Shown here: positions 16,357 to 26,452 of the stretch, one piece after another
How positions within the stretch are numbered: position 1 is the stretch's first letter
Layout: every line of letters begins with the position of its first letter
Source: Mycobacteriales bacterium
Lineage (GTDB): Bacteria; Actinomycetota; Actinomycetes; Mycobacteriales; SCTD01
NCBI GenBank assembly: GCA_040902655.1
Contig: JBBDWV010000045.1
Location: 1 to 37,358 of the forward strand
Reading direction: 5' to 3'
Length of the DNA: 37,358 bases
Translations under genes and position numbers: made by a program
Notes under the pieces: generated by a model
Databases searched by the model: none
The model's input: the letters and a program-made list of their open reading frames with translations, nothing else
Told to the model about the DNA's origin: nothing

Positions 16357-17202
16357 ATGACCATCACGCCGCCTGCACCGACACGCATCGACGTCACGAC
16401 GTTCTCCGGCAAGGACCATCTGCTGGGTCTCATCCGCGAGGAGTACTCGCACACCCTCGAGATGGTGACAGGCACGAGCGAGCAGGAGTGGGACCTGCCC
16501 ACCCCCTGTTCGATGTGGCAGGTCCGGGACCTCGTCGGGCACCTGCTCGACGTCTCCTTCTCCTACATCGGCTACTTCAAGCAGGGCGAGCGGGGCTGGC
16601 CCACCCAGGAGCCCAAGGGCATGCGGGCCTACGGCGCGGGGCTGGGCAAGAGCGCGCTGCTCCACCACGACCTGGACAAGTGGGAGGCGCTCAGCCGGCT
16701 CGACGCCTGCAACGAGCTGCTCTTCGGCTATTTCGACAAGCTGACCGAAGACGAGTGGTCCGGTCGCCTGGTGCCGCACGGCTGGGTGGGTCCCGTCCCC
16801 GCCTTCATGATGGCGGCCTTCCAGCTGATGGACTACTCGGTGCACAACTGGGACTTCCGCAAGGCGCTGGGCCGGGAGGCAACGGTGCACGCGGACTCAG
16901 CGAACACTCTGACGCCCTTCATGTTCGGCCTGATGCAACTGTGCTTCGCCCCCGAGGTGGCCGGCGACCTCGACCTGACCGTCTGCATCGAGATCTCGCC
17001 GGCCGAGGGGGACGTCTGGACGGTGCGGATAGCCGACGGTGCACTCACCTACGAGCCGGGCCGTCCGGCGGCTCCTGACGCCACCTTCACCTTCGGCTGC
17101 GCCGAGTTCTGTCTCGACGTCTACCAGCGGATCCAGGGCGGACAGGCCACCGGCAAGGCGGAGAGCATCGAGGCTTTCCGGAAGCTGTTCTTCACCATCT
17201 GA
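16357..17202 (+). CDS. Maleylpyruvate isomerase family, mycothiol-dependent enzyme
   Basis: A 281-residue protein of the MDMPI/DinB-like family with an SCP2-like C-terminal part. The N-terminal four-helix bundle (about 20-175) carries the signature LPTPCSMWQVRDLVGHLL with metal ligand H62, and SVHNWDFRKALGR with H163. The C-terminal 100 residues (VCIEISPAEGDVWTVRIADG and onward) resemble the sterol-carrier-like domain seen in many members. Characterised relatives use mycothiol to isomerise maleylpyruvate in gentisate breakdown. The family is broad, so this substrate should not be assumed. ATG 16357 follows TAGGAG with a good spacer. The 99 bases before it contain nothing recognisable. The next gene begins 27 bases after its stop. 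Confidence 0.82.
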   Translation: MTITPPAPTRIDVTTFSGKDHLLGLIREEYSHTLEMVTGTSEQEWDLPTPCSMWQVRDLVGHLLDVSFSYIGYFKQGERGWPTQEPKGMRAYGAGLGKSALLHHDLDKWEALSRLDACNELLFGYFDKLTEDEWSGRLVPHGWVGPVPAFMMAAFQLMDYSVHNWDFRKALGREATVHADSANTLTPFMFGLMQLCFAPEVAGDLDLTVCIEISPAEGDVWTVRIADGALTYEPGRPAAPDATFTFGCAEFCLDVYQRIQGGQATGKAESIEAFRKLFFTI

Positions 17203-17229
17203 GGCCCGTACGACCCTCGAGGAGTTCCT

Positions 17230-18468
17230 GTGACGATGACGGCTGCAGACGGCGGTCCACTGCCCGAAGCGGCCGGTCCACTGGGCGGTGTGCGGGTCGT
17301 GGAGGTCGGGAGCCTGATCGCCGGCCCGTTCGCCGGCCGGATGCTCGCGGACTTCGGCGCCGAGGTCGTCAAGGTGGAGAATCCGGCGCGACCGGACCCG
17401 CTCCGGCAGTGGGGGGCACCGGACGAGCACGACCGGACCTCCTGGTGGGCGGTGCAGTCACGGAACAAGAGCTGCGTCACGCTGGACCTGGGCAGCCACC
17501 GCGGGCGAGAGCTGTTCCTGGACCTGGTCGGATCCGCGGACGTGCTGCTGGAAAATCTCCGGCCCGGCAGTCTGGAGGACCTCGGACTGGCTCCGGAGGT
17601 TCTGCTCGAGCGCAACCCCCGGCTCGTCCTGGCCCGGGTTTCCGGCTTCGGCCAGACCGGGCCGGACAGCGGGCGGGCCGGCTACGCCTCCGTGGCCGAA
17701 GCGGTCGGGGGGTTGCGGCATCTCAACGGTTTTCCGGACCTGCCGCCACCCCGGACGGGCCTGTCGCTCGGGGACAGCCTGGGGGCGCTGTTCGCCGTGC
17801 AGGGGATTCTCACCGCCCTGTACTGGAGGGACGCCCGCGGGGGATCCGGCCAGGTGGTGGACTGCTCGCTGGTCGAGGCCTGCTTCGCCATGCTGGAGAG
17901 CGTCGTTCCCGAATACGCCGCCACCGGCAACGTGCGGGGACCCTCGGGGACCCGCCTGGACGGCATCGCGCCCTCCAACATCTTCCGGACAGCCGACGGC
18001 ACCTGGATGGTCGTCGCCGCCAATCAGGACACCGTCTTCACGCGGTTGTGCACCGCCATGGGCCGGCCCGAGCTGGTCGAGGACCCCCGCTTCTCGACGC
18101 ACCAGGCCCGCGGCCGGAACCAGGAGGAGATCGAGGATGTGGTCGCTCAGTGGTGCGCGAGCTACGACAGCGGCGAGTTGAGCAAGCTGCTGGACGAGTG
18201 CGGCGTGCCCTGCGGGCCCGTCAACAGCGTGGCGGACATCTTCGCCGACCCGCTCTTCCGCCAGCGGGGGATGCTGTTGTCGGTCCCGGACGACCAGGGC
18301 GGCGAGGTCGTGATGCCGGGCATCGTGCCCAAGCTGACGCGTAGCCCCGGACACGTGAGGTGGGCCGGGCCCTCGGTCCCCGGACGTGACAACGAGGCGG
18401 TGTTCGGCACCCTCCTGGGCCTGGCAGACCATGAGCTGGCGGACCTGGCCCGCGAGGGGGTCATCTGA
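17230..18468 (+). CDS. Class III CoA-transferase, CaiB/BaiF family
   Basis: A 412-residue member of the formyl-CoA-transferase/CaiB-BaiF family, which moves CoA between carboxylic acids through an aspartyl-CoA thioester. The N-terminus GVRVVEVGSLIAGPFAGRML, DFGAEVVKVENP and NKSCVTLDL are family signatures. The catalytic aspartate is D182 in SLGDSLGAL. LLDECGVPCGPVNSVADIFADP and GGEVVMPGIVPKL mark the C-terminal part of the fold. The protein is full length and appears active. It probably loads the pathway acid with CoA from a downstream product. GTG 17230 has GAGGAG at about 17218-17223. Its TGA overlaps the ATG of a 12-codon mini-ORF leading to the next gene. Confidence 0.93.
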   Translation: MTMTAADGGPLPEAAGPLGGVRVVEVGSLIAGPFAGRMLADFGAEVVKVENPARPDPLRQWGAPDEHDRTSWWAVQSRNKSCVTLDLGSHRGRELFLDLVGSADVLLENLRPGSLEDLGLAPEVLLERNPRLVLARVSGFGQTGPDSGRAGYASVAEAVGGLRHLNGFPDLPPPRTGLSLGDSLGALFAVQGILTALYWRDARGGSGQVVDCSLVEACFAMLESVVPEYAATGNVRGPSGTRLDGIAPSNIFRTADGTWMVVAANQDTVFTRLCTAMGRPELVEDPRFSTHQARGRNQEEIEDVVAQWCASYDSGELSKLLDECGVPCGPVNSVADIFADPLFRQRGMLLSVPDDQGGEVVMPGIVPKLTRSPGHVRWAGPSVPGRDNEAVFGTLLGLADHELADLAREGVI

Positions 18469-18506
18469 TGTGCCCGTTGCGCGCTGACACCTTCCCCGCA
18501 TGGTGA
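18468..18506 (+). other. 12-codon mini-ORF coupling the CoA-transferase and SnoaL genes
   Basis: ATG 18468 overlaps the CoA-transferase TGA and has GAGGGGG about 7 bases upstream. The frame (MCPLRADTFPAW) ends in a TGA that overlaps the GTG at 18503, second codon of the SnoaL-like gene. That gene has no ribosome-binding site of its own. A ribosome reading the mini-ORF would stop exactly at the next start. Coupling is inferred. Confidence 0.35.
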
Positions 18507-18943
18507 CCCGCGCGTCGGCCCTGGACACGTTCTCGGTGTGGCACGTCGCCCACGAACAGCGGGACCTGGACGGGCTCCGGGGCGTCCTGGACGACGACGT
18601 CGAGGTGCACTCCCTGTTCCGACCGGCGCCGGTGCGCGGCCGCGACCTCGCCGTGGACCACTTCTCCCACACGATGCGGACCTTCGCCGACCTCGCCATG
18701 CCTGTCGTGGCCGGGCCGGCCGCTGCCGACAGCGGCGTCGTCTTCGCCGAGGTGGAGTTCGCCGGGACGTTCACCGGGATGTTGCAGTGGGCCGGGACGG
18801 CGCACATCGGCCAGGCCCAGGCCTTCCGGGTCGACGGTGCTGTCGTCCTGCACACGGACGGCGGGCGGGTGTGCTCGGTGCGGACGCTGTTCGACCGGGA
18901 CGCCTGGCTGCGCCAGATCGGCGTGCTGCCGGGCTCCGCATGA
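18500..18943 (+). CDS. SnoaL-like / NTF2-like small protein
   Basis: A 147-residue protein with the cone-shaped alpha+beta pattern of the NTF2/SnoaL superfamily. An N-terminal helix ALDTFSVWHVAHEQRDLDGL is followed by LDDDVEVHSLF, the helix VDHFSHTMRTF, and strands VVFAEVEFAGTF, AQAFRVDGAVV and VCSVRTLFDR. Such proteins are often isomerases, dehydratases or binding proteins. No specific catalytic residue can be assigned, although H36 and several buried acids are candidates. ATG 18500 and GTG 18503 are both possible starts. There is no Shine-Dalgarno sequence, but the preceding mini-ORF ends right here. Same strand and tight spacing place it in the catabolic operon. Confidence 0.75.
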   Translation: MVTRASALDTFSVWHVAHEQRDLDGLRGVLDDDVEVHSLFRPAPVRGRDLAVDHFSHTMRTFADLAMPVVAGPAAADSGVVFAEVEFAGTFTGMLQWAGTAHIGQAQAFRVDGAVVLHTDGGRVCSVRTLFDRDAWLRQIGVLPGSA

Positions 18944-19010
18944 CGCCCCGTGGACCGGGCCCGTCCGGCTCCGGCAGACCGTGCACGCGTCCTCGACCAG
19001 GAAGGCCACC

Positions 19011-20525
19011 ATGGCAGGCGACCTGCTGACGATTCCCGAATTCCTCGAGCAGGGAGCGAACCGCTGGCCCGACGCGCCGTGGTGGCTGGCCGGCGAGCCG
19101 GTCCCGGTCAGCCGGGCAGCGGCGTATGAGTCGGCGCGTCGGGTGGCCGGCGGGCTGCGGGCCCTCGGCGTCGAACCCGGAGACCGCGTCGTGGTCGTGC
19201 TCCCGAACGGCCTGGACTTCGTGCGGGCCTGGTTCGGGACGGTGCTGGCCGGCGGCGTGGTGATCGGTGTGAACCCTGCGGCGGCCGCCGCCGAACTCGC
19301 TGCCGTCGTGGCGAAGGCGGCGGCATCCGTGGTCGTCGCGGACGAGCAGCGTCCGCTGCCGGCCGGCGTCCGGACCGTCGAGGTGGGCGATCTGGACGCG
19401 GCCTCCCCGTTGGCCCCCGTCACCACGTCCCCTGAACAACCGGCATCCTGCATCCAGAGCAGCGGCAGCACCGGGGAGCCGAAGTTCGTCGTCGAGACCC
19501 ATGCCATGTACACGGCGGCGGCCGAGGGGTTCCCGTTCTGGCTGGGGCTGACGGAGGACGACGTGCTGCTCACGACGCTTCCGCTCTCGCACCTGAACGC
19601 GCAGGCGTACTCGACCCTGGGCTCCTACGGCGCCGGTGCGCGGCTCGCCCTGCTGCCGCGCTTCTCGGCAAGCAGCTTCTGGGACCAGGTCCGCCGGTAC
19701 GGCGCGACCCAGTTCAACGCGATCGGGGCCATGGTGGAGATCCTCATGGCGCAGCCGCCTTCGCCGGCGGAGCGGGACCACAGCATGCGGCTGTGCTACT
19801 CCGCGCCGGCCCCGACGGAGCAGCGCCACCGGGAGATCGAGGAGCGGCTCGGTCTCCGCCTCGTCATCGGCTACGCGCTGTCCGAGACGCCGTACGGCCT
19901 CATCTCGCCCGTGGACCGGCCTGCCGTGTACGGCTCGATGGGCCGCCCGCGACAGCATCCGCGGCTCGGTGAGGTCAATCACGCGCGGGTGGTGGATGGG
20001 GTGGGTCGGGACGTCGCCCCTGGGGTCGTGGGGGAGCTCCTGCTGCAGAACCCGTTCACGACACCGGGGTATCTCGACCAGCCCGAGGCCAGCGCACAGA
20101 TCATGCGCGACGGCTGGCTGCGCACCGGTGACCTGGCATCCTGCGACGCCAACGGGGACTACTACTTCGCCGGACGTCTGAAGGAGACGATCCGGCGCCG
20201 TGGGGAGAACCTGTCGCCGGCCGAGGTCGAGAACGTCATCGAGGCGCACCCCGCGGTCACCTCGAGCGCCGTGATCGGGGTGCCGTCGCCGTTGACCGAG
20301 GAGGACATCAAGGCCTTCGTCATGCTGCGGCCGGGCGCCTCCCTGTCCCCCGACGAGCTGGTGAACTGGTGGTCCGACCGCCTGCCGCCCTACAAGCGGC
20401 CGCGGTACCTCGAGTTCGTCGACGGCTGGCCACTGACCGAGACGCAGAAGATCGCCAAGACCAGGCTCCCGCGGGAGCGGACCGCGGCCGAGGCCGACCT
20501 CCAGAAGGGCCCGATCCATGCCTGA
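19011..20525 (+). CDS. Acyl-CoA ligase, AMP-forming
   Basis: A 504-residue ANL-superfamily ligase that activates a carboxylate to its CoA thioester through an acyl-adenylate. The phosphate-binding loop is SSGSTGEPK (150-158). ALSETPYGL is the A5 motif, RTGDLASCDANGDYYFAGRL the A7-A8 hinge region, and GENLSPAEVENVIEAHPAV follows. The C-terminal catalytic lysine is K480 in TQKIAK. It resembles the crotonobetaine/carnitine-CoA and short-to-medium acyl-CoA ligases; the true substrate is unknown. ATG 19011 follows AGGAAGG and matches the normal ANL N-terminus (LTIPEFLEQGANRWPDAPWW). The frame runs open to 18837 but the extra part is not ligase-like. It overlaps the lyase-like gene by 8 bases, so the two are coupled. 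Confidence 0.92.
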   Translation: MAGDLLTIPEFLEQGANRWPDAPWWLAGEPVPVSRAAAYESARRVAGGLRALGVEPGDRVVVVLPNGLDFVRAWFGTVLAGGVVIGVNPAAAAAELAAVVAKAAASVVVADEQRPLPAGVRTVEVGDLDAASPLAPVTTSPEQPASCIQSSGSTGEPKFVVETHAMYTAAAEGFPFWLGLTEDDVLLTTLPLSHLNAQAYSTLGSYGAGARLALLPRFSASSFWDQVRRYGATQFNAIGAMVEILMAQPPSPAERDHSMRLCYSAPAPTEQRHREIEERLGLRLVIGYALSETPYGLISPVDRPAVYGSMGRPRQHPRLGEVNHARVVDGVGRDVAPGVVGELLLQNPFTTPGYLDQPEASAQIMRDGWLRTGDLASCDANGDYYFAGRLKETIRRRGENLSPAEVENVIEAHPAVTSSAVIGVPSPLTEEDIKAFVMLRPGASLSPDELVNWWSDRLPPYKRPRYLEFVDGWPLTETQKIAKTRLPRERTAAEADLQKGPIHA

Positions 20526-21318
20526 GCAGCCGCCGTTCCGCAGCGACATCGCCAGCTCCACCGCTGACACGATCACGGTTCGGGGCTTCGACCTCACCGA
20601 GGAACTGATGGGACACCTCGACTTCGGGTCGATGTGCTTCCTGCTGCTGTCCGGGCGGCAACCCAGTGACGCCGAAGGCCGGCTGTTCAACGCGGTCCTC
20701 GTGGGCCTCGCCGAGCACGGGCTGACGCCCAGCGCGATCGCCACCCGGCTCACCTTCACCGGTGCACCCGAGGCCGTGCAGGGGGCCGTCGCTGCCGGCA
20801 TCCTCGGGGCCGGCTCGGTCTTCCTCGGCGTCGTGGACGACGCGGCGCGGATGCTGCAGTCCGCCGGGCCGGACCCGGCGGCGGACAGCACTTCGCTGCG
20901 CGCCCTGGCGGAGGAGATCGTCGACCGCTTCCTGGCCAGTGGGGCCGAGCGGCTACCCGGGGTGGGTCACCCGATCCACCGCAACGGCGACCCGCGCACG
21001 GTCCGCCTGTTCGGGCTGGCCGACGAACTCGGCGTGGCCGGTCCCCACATCCGCCTGATGGAGGCCGTGGGGCAGGCCATGACCGACCGCAGGGGCGGCT
21101 ATCTGCCGGTGAACGGCGCCGGCGCCTCGGCCGCTGCCCTGTCCGATCTGGGCCTGCACTGGCGGGTGCTGCGCGGTGTCGCCGTCATCGCCCGGACCGG
21201 TGGCCTGGTCGGTCACCTCGAGGAGGAGCGGGTCCGGCCGATCGGGGCGGGTCTGTGGCGGTGGCTGGACGACGTGGCGGTCGCCAACAGCGCTGCTGCC
21301 CACGTGGGGGAGCGTTAG
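20518..21318 (+). CDS. Citryl-CoA lyase-like protein, citrate synthase superfamily
   Basis: A 266-residue short member of the citrate-synthase fold, the size of proteins annotated as citryl-CoA lyase. Two of the three catalytic positions are recognisable: H67 in AEHGLTPSAIATRL (as in citrate synthase D-H-x-x-N) and H151 in GVGHPIHRNGDPRT. The third, the aspartate normally found in a P-N-V-D-type segment, aligns by eye with LPVNGAGA (197-203), where A201 replaces it. The N-terminal domain is also shortened. It may cleave or form a C-C bond on a CoA ester by an altered mechanism, or be a non-catalytic partner. ATG 20518 overlaps the ligase stop by 8 bases. It is the last gene of the island. Confidence 0.82.
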   Translation: MPEQPPFRSDIASSTADTITVRGFDLTEELMGHLDFGSMCFLLLSGRQPSDAEGRLFNAVLVGLAEHGLTPSAIATRLTFTGAPEAVQGAVAAGILGAGSVFLGVVDDAARMLQSAGPDPAADSTSLRALAEEIVDRFLASGAERLPGVGHPIHRNGDPRTVRLFGLADELGVAGPHIRLMEAVGQAMTDRRGGYLPVNGAGASAAALSDLGLHWRVLRGVAVIARTGGLVGHLEEERVRPIGAGLWRWLDDVAVANSAAAHVGER

Positions 21319-21365
21319 CCTTGGAGGAGCCGGGCCCCTCCGGCACTGCCTCCTGATGGGACCCG

Positions 21366-24353
<2,988 letters not shown>

Positions 24354-24467
24354 CGGGGCTCGCCGGCTCTTCCCCTCCGGCGGCCGGCCCGCACGGTCGC
24401 GCAGGAACACCGCCCGTGGCGGCGAACCAGGACCAGAGTCCCGTCCCCTTCCGAGCTGGAGAGCCCC

Positions 24468-25904
24468 GTGTCGCCTGCTTCCCCCGTCCGCCGCTCGCGC
24501 CGCGCGGCGCTGCTCGCCGTGACCGGCCTGCTCCTGAGCGGGGGAGGCGTGCTGGCCTTCTCCGCGATCACTCCGGTCGAGAGCACCGAGGGGGCGCACT
24601 CGAGCAAGGCCGGCACGGTCACCGCCCTGGAGGCCCAGCGTGCAGCCGTGCAGGATGCGATCGGACGCAGCGACAACGGCAGTGGCCCGGGTTACTACGC
24701 CTCGGACAGCGTGCGCTTCGTCAAGAACATCCGGGAGGCCGCCGACGGCGTCGGTGCGCGGGTCGTCGGCGACATGCTCTACGTCACGACGACCAAGGAC
24801 CTGCAGATCTACGACATCTCCGAGCCGACCAACCCGGTCCGGCAGGGGCTGACGACGGTCGATGTCGAGTTCGAGAACGAGCAGGTGCCGACCGACGGGC
24901 GGATCCTGGGCATCTCGGCGCAGACCAGCAGCGTCACCACGCAGGCCGCGCCGTGCCTGGCCGACCTCGAGGCCAGCCGCGGCTGCCTGCTGCTGTTCGA
25001 CGTCCGGGACGCCACCGCCCCGAAGCTGGTCCAGAGCATCAAGAGCGCCGGCGACCACACCTCCACCTGCCTCACGGTCCAGGGCCAGACCTGCGCCTAC
25101 ATGTACGGGTCGTCCGGCAGCATCAGCGACATCCGCGCCGCGCTCACCGACCCGACCCCGATCGTCGAGTCGAAGGTCAACTGGATCACGGCGCTGCACT
25201 CCCAGCTCCGGGAGCAGGGTTGGACCGAGACGCTGCCGACCCGCACCCACCACCAGACCGAGGTCCGCCCCGGGCAGCTGCTGACCGCGTCGGTGCCGCA
25301 GATGCTCATCTCGGTGAACGCCCGGGACGGCGGCTGGCCGGAGGCCCCGAAGCTGCTCGCCTTCGCCAGCCACCTGACGGCGCCGGACGGCCAGAAGCGC
25401 TTCACGCACAGCGTCGAGTGGCCCCAGGCGGGCGCCAGCAAGATCATGATGAGTGGTGGCGAGACGAATGCCCGGCCGACCTGCGGTGAGAACAACGGCG
25501 CGTTCTCGACCTTCACGGTGAAGGGCGGCAACAGCAGCTCGCCGATCTTCACCTACGCCGACCAGTACAAGCTGCAGATGGGCGACTACGAGGACGGCAA
25601 CACGCCGCCCGGCGGCTACAAGCTGGGCTGCTCCGTCCACTGGTTCCAGCAGCAGCCGTCGTTCAAGGACGGCGGCACGGTCGCGCTCGCGGCCTACGAG
25701 AGCGGCACCCGCTTCCTGGACGTCGCGAACAACGGAGCCATCACCGAGCAGGGCTTCTTCCTCCCGCTGGACAGCAGCGCCTCGGCCGTGCACTGGGCGC
25801 CGGACGGCAGGACGCTGTACGTCATCGACTACCTGCGCGGCATCGACGTGATCACCTATGACGGCGCCGCGGGCAGGGGCGGCCGGGCGGTCCTGCAGCG
25901 GTAG
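24468..25904 (+). CDS. Secreted beta-propeller protein, LVIVD-repeat-like
   Basis: A 478-residue exported protein. The N-terminus has a basic region and hydrophobic stretch ([20 protein letters not shown]) typical of a signal peptide. The body has propeller-like blades of the LVIVD type: [60 protein letters not shown] and [21 protein letters not shown] pair of cysteines, [14 protein letters not shown], and [16 protein letters not shown] are further landmarks. The role is unknown; such proteins bind ligands or partners outside the cell. GTG 24468 has GGAGAG 6 bases upstream. The 114-base gap after uvrA has no clear promoter or terminator, so read-through from uvrA is possible. Confidence 0.8.
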   Translation: MSPASPVRRSRRAALLAVTGLLLSGGGVLAFSAITPVESTEGAHSSKAGTVTALEAQRAAVQDAIGRSDNGSGPGYYASDSVRFVKNIREAADGVGARVVGDMLYVTTTKDLQIYDISEPTNPVRQGLTTVDVEFENEQVPTDGRILGISAQTSSVTTQAAPCLADLEASRGCLLLFDVRDATAPKLVQSIKSAGDHTSTCLTVQGQTCAYMYGSSGSISDIRAALTDPTPIVESKVNWITALHSQLREQGWTETLPTRTHHQTEVRPGQLLTASVPQMLISVNARDGGWPEAPKLLAFASHLTAPDGQKRFTHSVEWPQAGASKIMMSGGETNARPTCGENNGAFSTFTVKGGNSSSPIFTYADQYKLQMGDYEDGNTPPGGYKLGCSVHWFQQQPSFKDGGTVALAAYESGTRFLDVANNGAITEQGFFLPLDSSASAVHWAPDGRTLYVIDYLRGIDVITYDGAAGRGGRAVLQR

Positions 25905-25936
25905 GCCGCAGGGTCCCCCCGCCGGGCGGCACGCGT

Positions 25937-26383
25937 TCAGGGGCCCGGCGGGGCCTGCCTGCCGAGCAGCCGCAGGAGCAGTGCGTCGATCGCCTCCTCG
26001 CTGCGCTCGGTGCCACACGGCACGGCATGTTCGGTCCGGTCCAGGAAGTCACGGGCCACCGCGCGCGGCACCGACACGCATGCCGCCCGGCCCGGACGTG
26101 CCAGCTCGAACCACACCCGGTCGCGCAGTTCGTCCGGCCGGATCCGCACCGCGCCGTCCCCGGTCGGCTGGTCCAGCCCGTAACGCAGGAAGTCGCGCAG
26201 GACCACCCAGGAGCCGCGGGGAAGGGCCGGGTGGTCCGGCTGCGCCGTCAGCAGCAGCTCGACCGCCAGCGGCTCGGCCGCTGTCCATCGCAGCCGCAGG
26301 ATGGTGCGGCGCCCGCGGCCGGAGTGCCCGCCGTCGAAGATCACCACGTCGGCGGTGACCGGCTCGGACGGCGGCAAGGGCAC
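25937..26383 (-). CDS. SsgA-like sporulation/cell-division protein (SALP)
   Basis: A 148-residue protein matching the SsgA-like family, which in sporulating actinomycetes directs septum site choice and spore-wall synthesis. Family features seen are [21 protein letters not shown], the [24 protein letters not shown] core, [19 protein letters not shown] and [14 protein letters not shown]. The length is normal. The particular SALP subtype cannot be told by eye. GTG 26383 is the farthest start; no Shine-Dalgarno sequence is evident, so it may be shorter. It is divergent from uvrC, with 69 bases between the starts. Its presence supports a sporulating or sporulation-derived lineage. Family assignment is by visible motifs only. 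Confidence 0.75.
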   Translation of the reverse strand: MPLPPSEPVTADVVIFDGGHSGRGRRTILRLRWTAAEPLAVELLLTAQPDHPALPRGSWVVLRDFLRYGLDQPTGDGAVRIRPDELRDRVWFELARPGRAACVSVPRAVARDFLDRTEHAVPCGTERSEEAIDALLLRLLGRQAPPGP

Positions 26384-26439
26384 CAGGACAGGGTGGCAGC
26401 CGTCACCTCAGGCGGCTCCGCGGGGGTGCCCCGCCGACG

Positions 26440-26445
26440 TAGGCT
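26440..26445 (+). promoter_or_regulatory. Candidate -10 box for leaderless uvrC
   Basis: TAGGCT ends 7 bases before GTG 26453, the same geometry as at uvrB. There is no Shine-Dalgarno sequence. The -35 region is GC-rich without a clear hexamer. Confidence 0.45.
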
Positions 26446-26452
26446 CGCGTAC

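Noticed and set aside
18837-19010. N-terminal extension of the CoA ligase
   Set aside because: It overlaps the SnoaL gene out of frame and is Cys/Arg-rich noise; ATG 19011 has a ribosome-binding site and the normal ANL start.
21319-21365. Intrinsic terminator between the island and uvrA
   Set aside because: GGAGG and CCTCC can pair around a GC-rich centre, but the stem is short and no U-tract follows.
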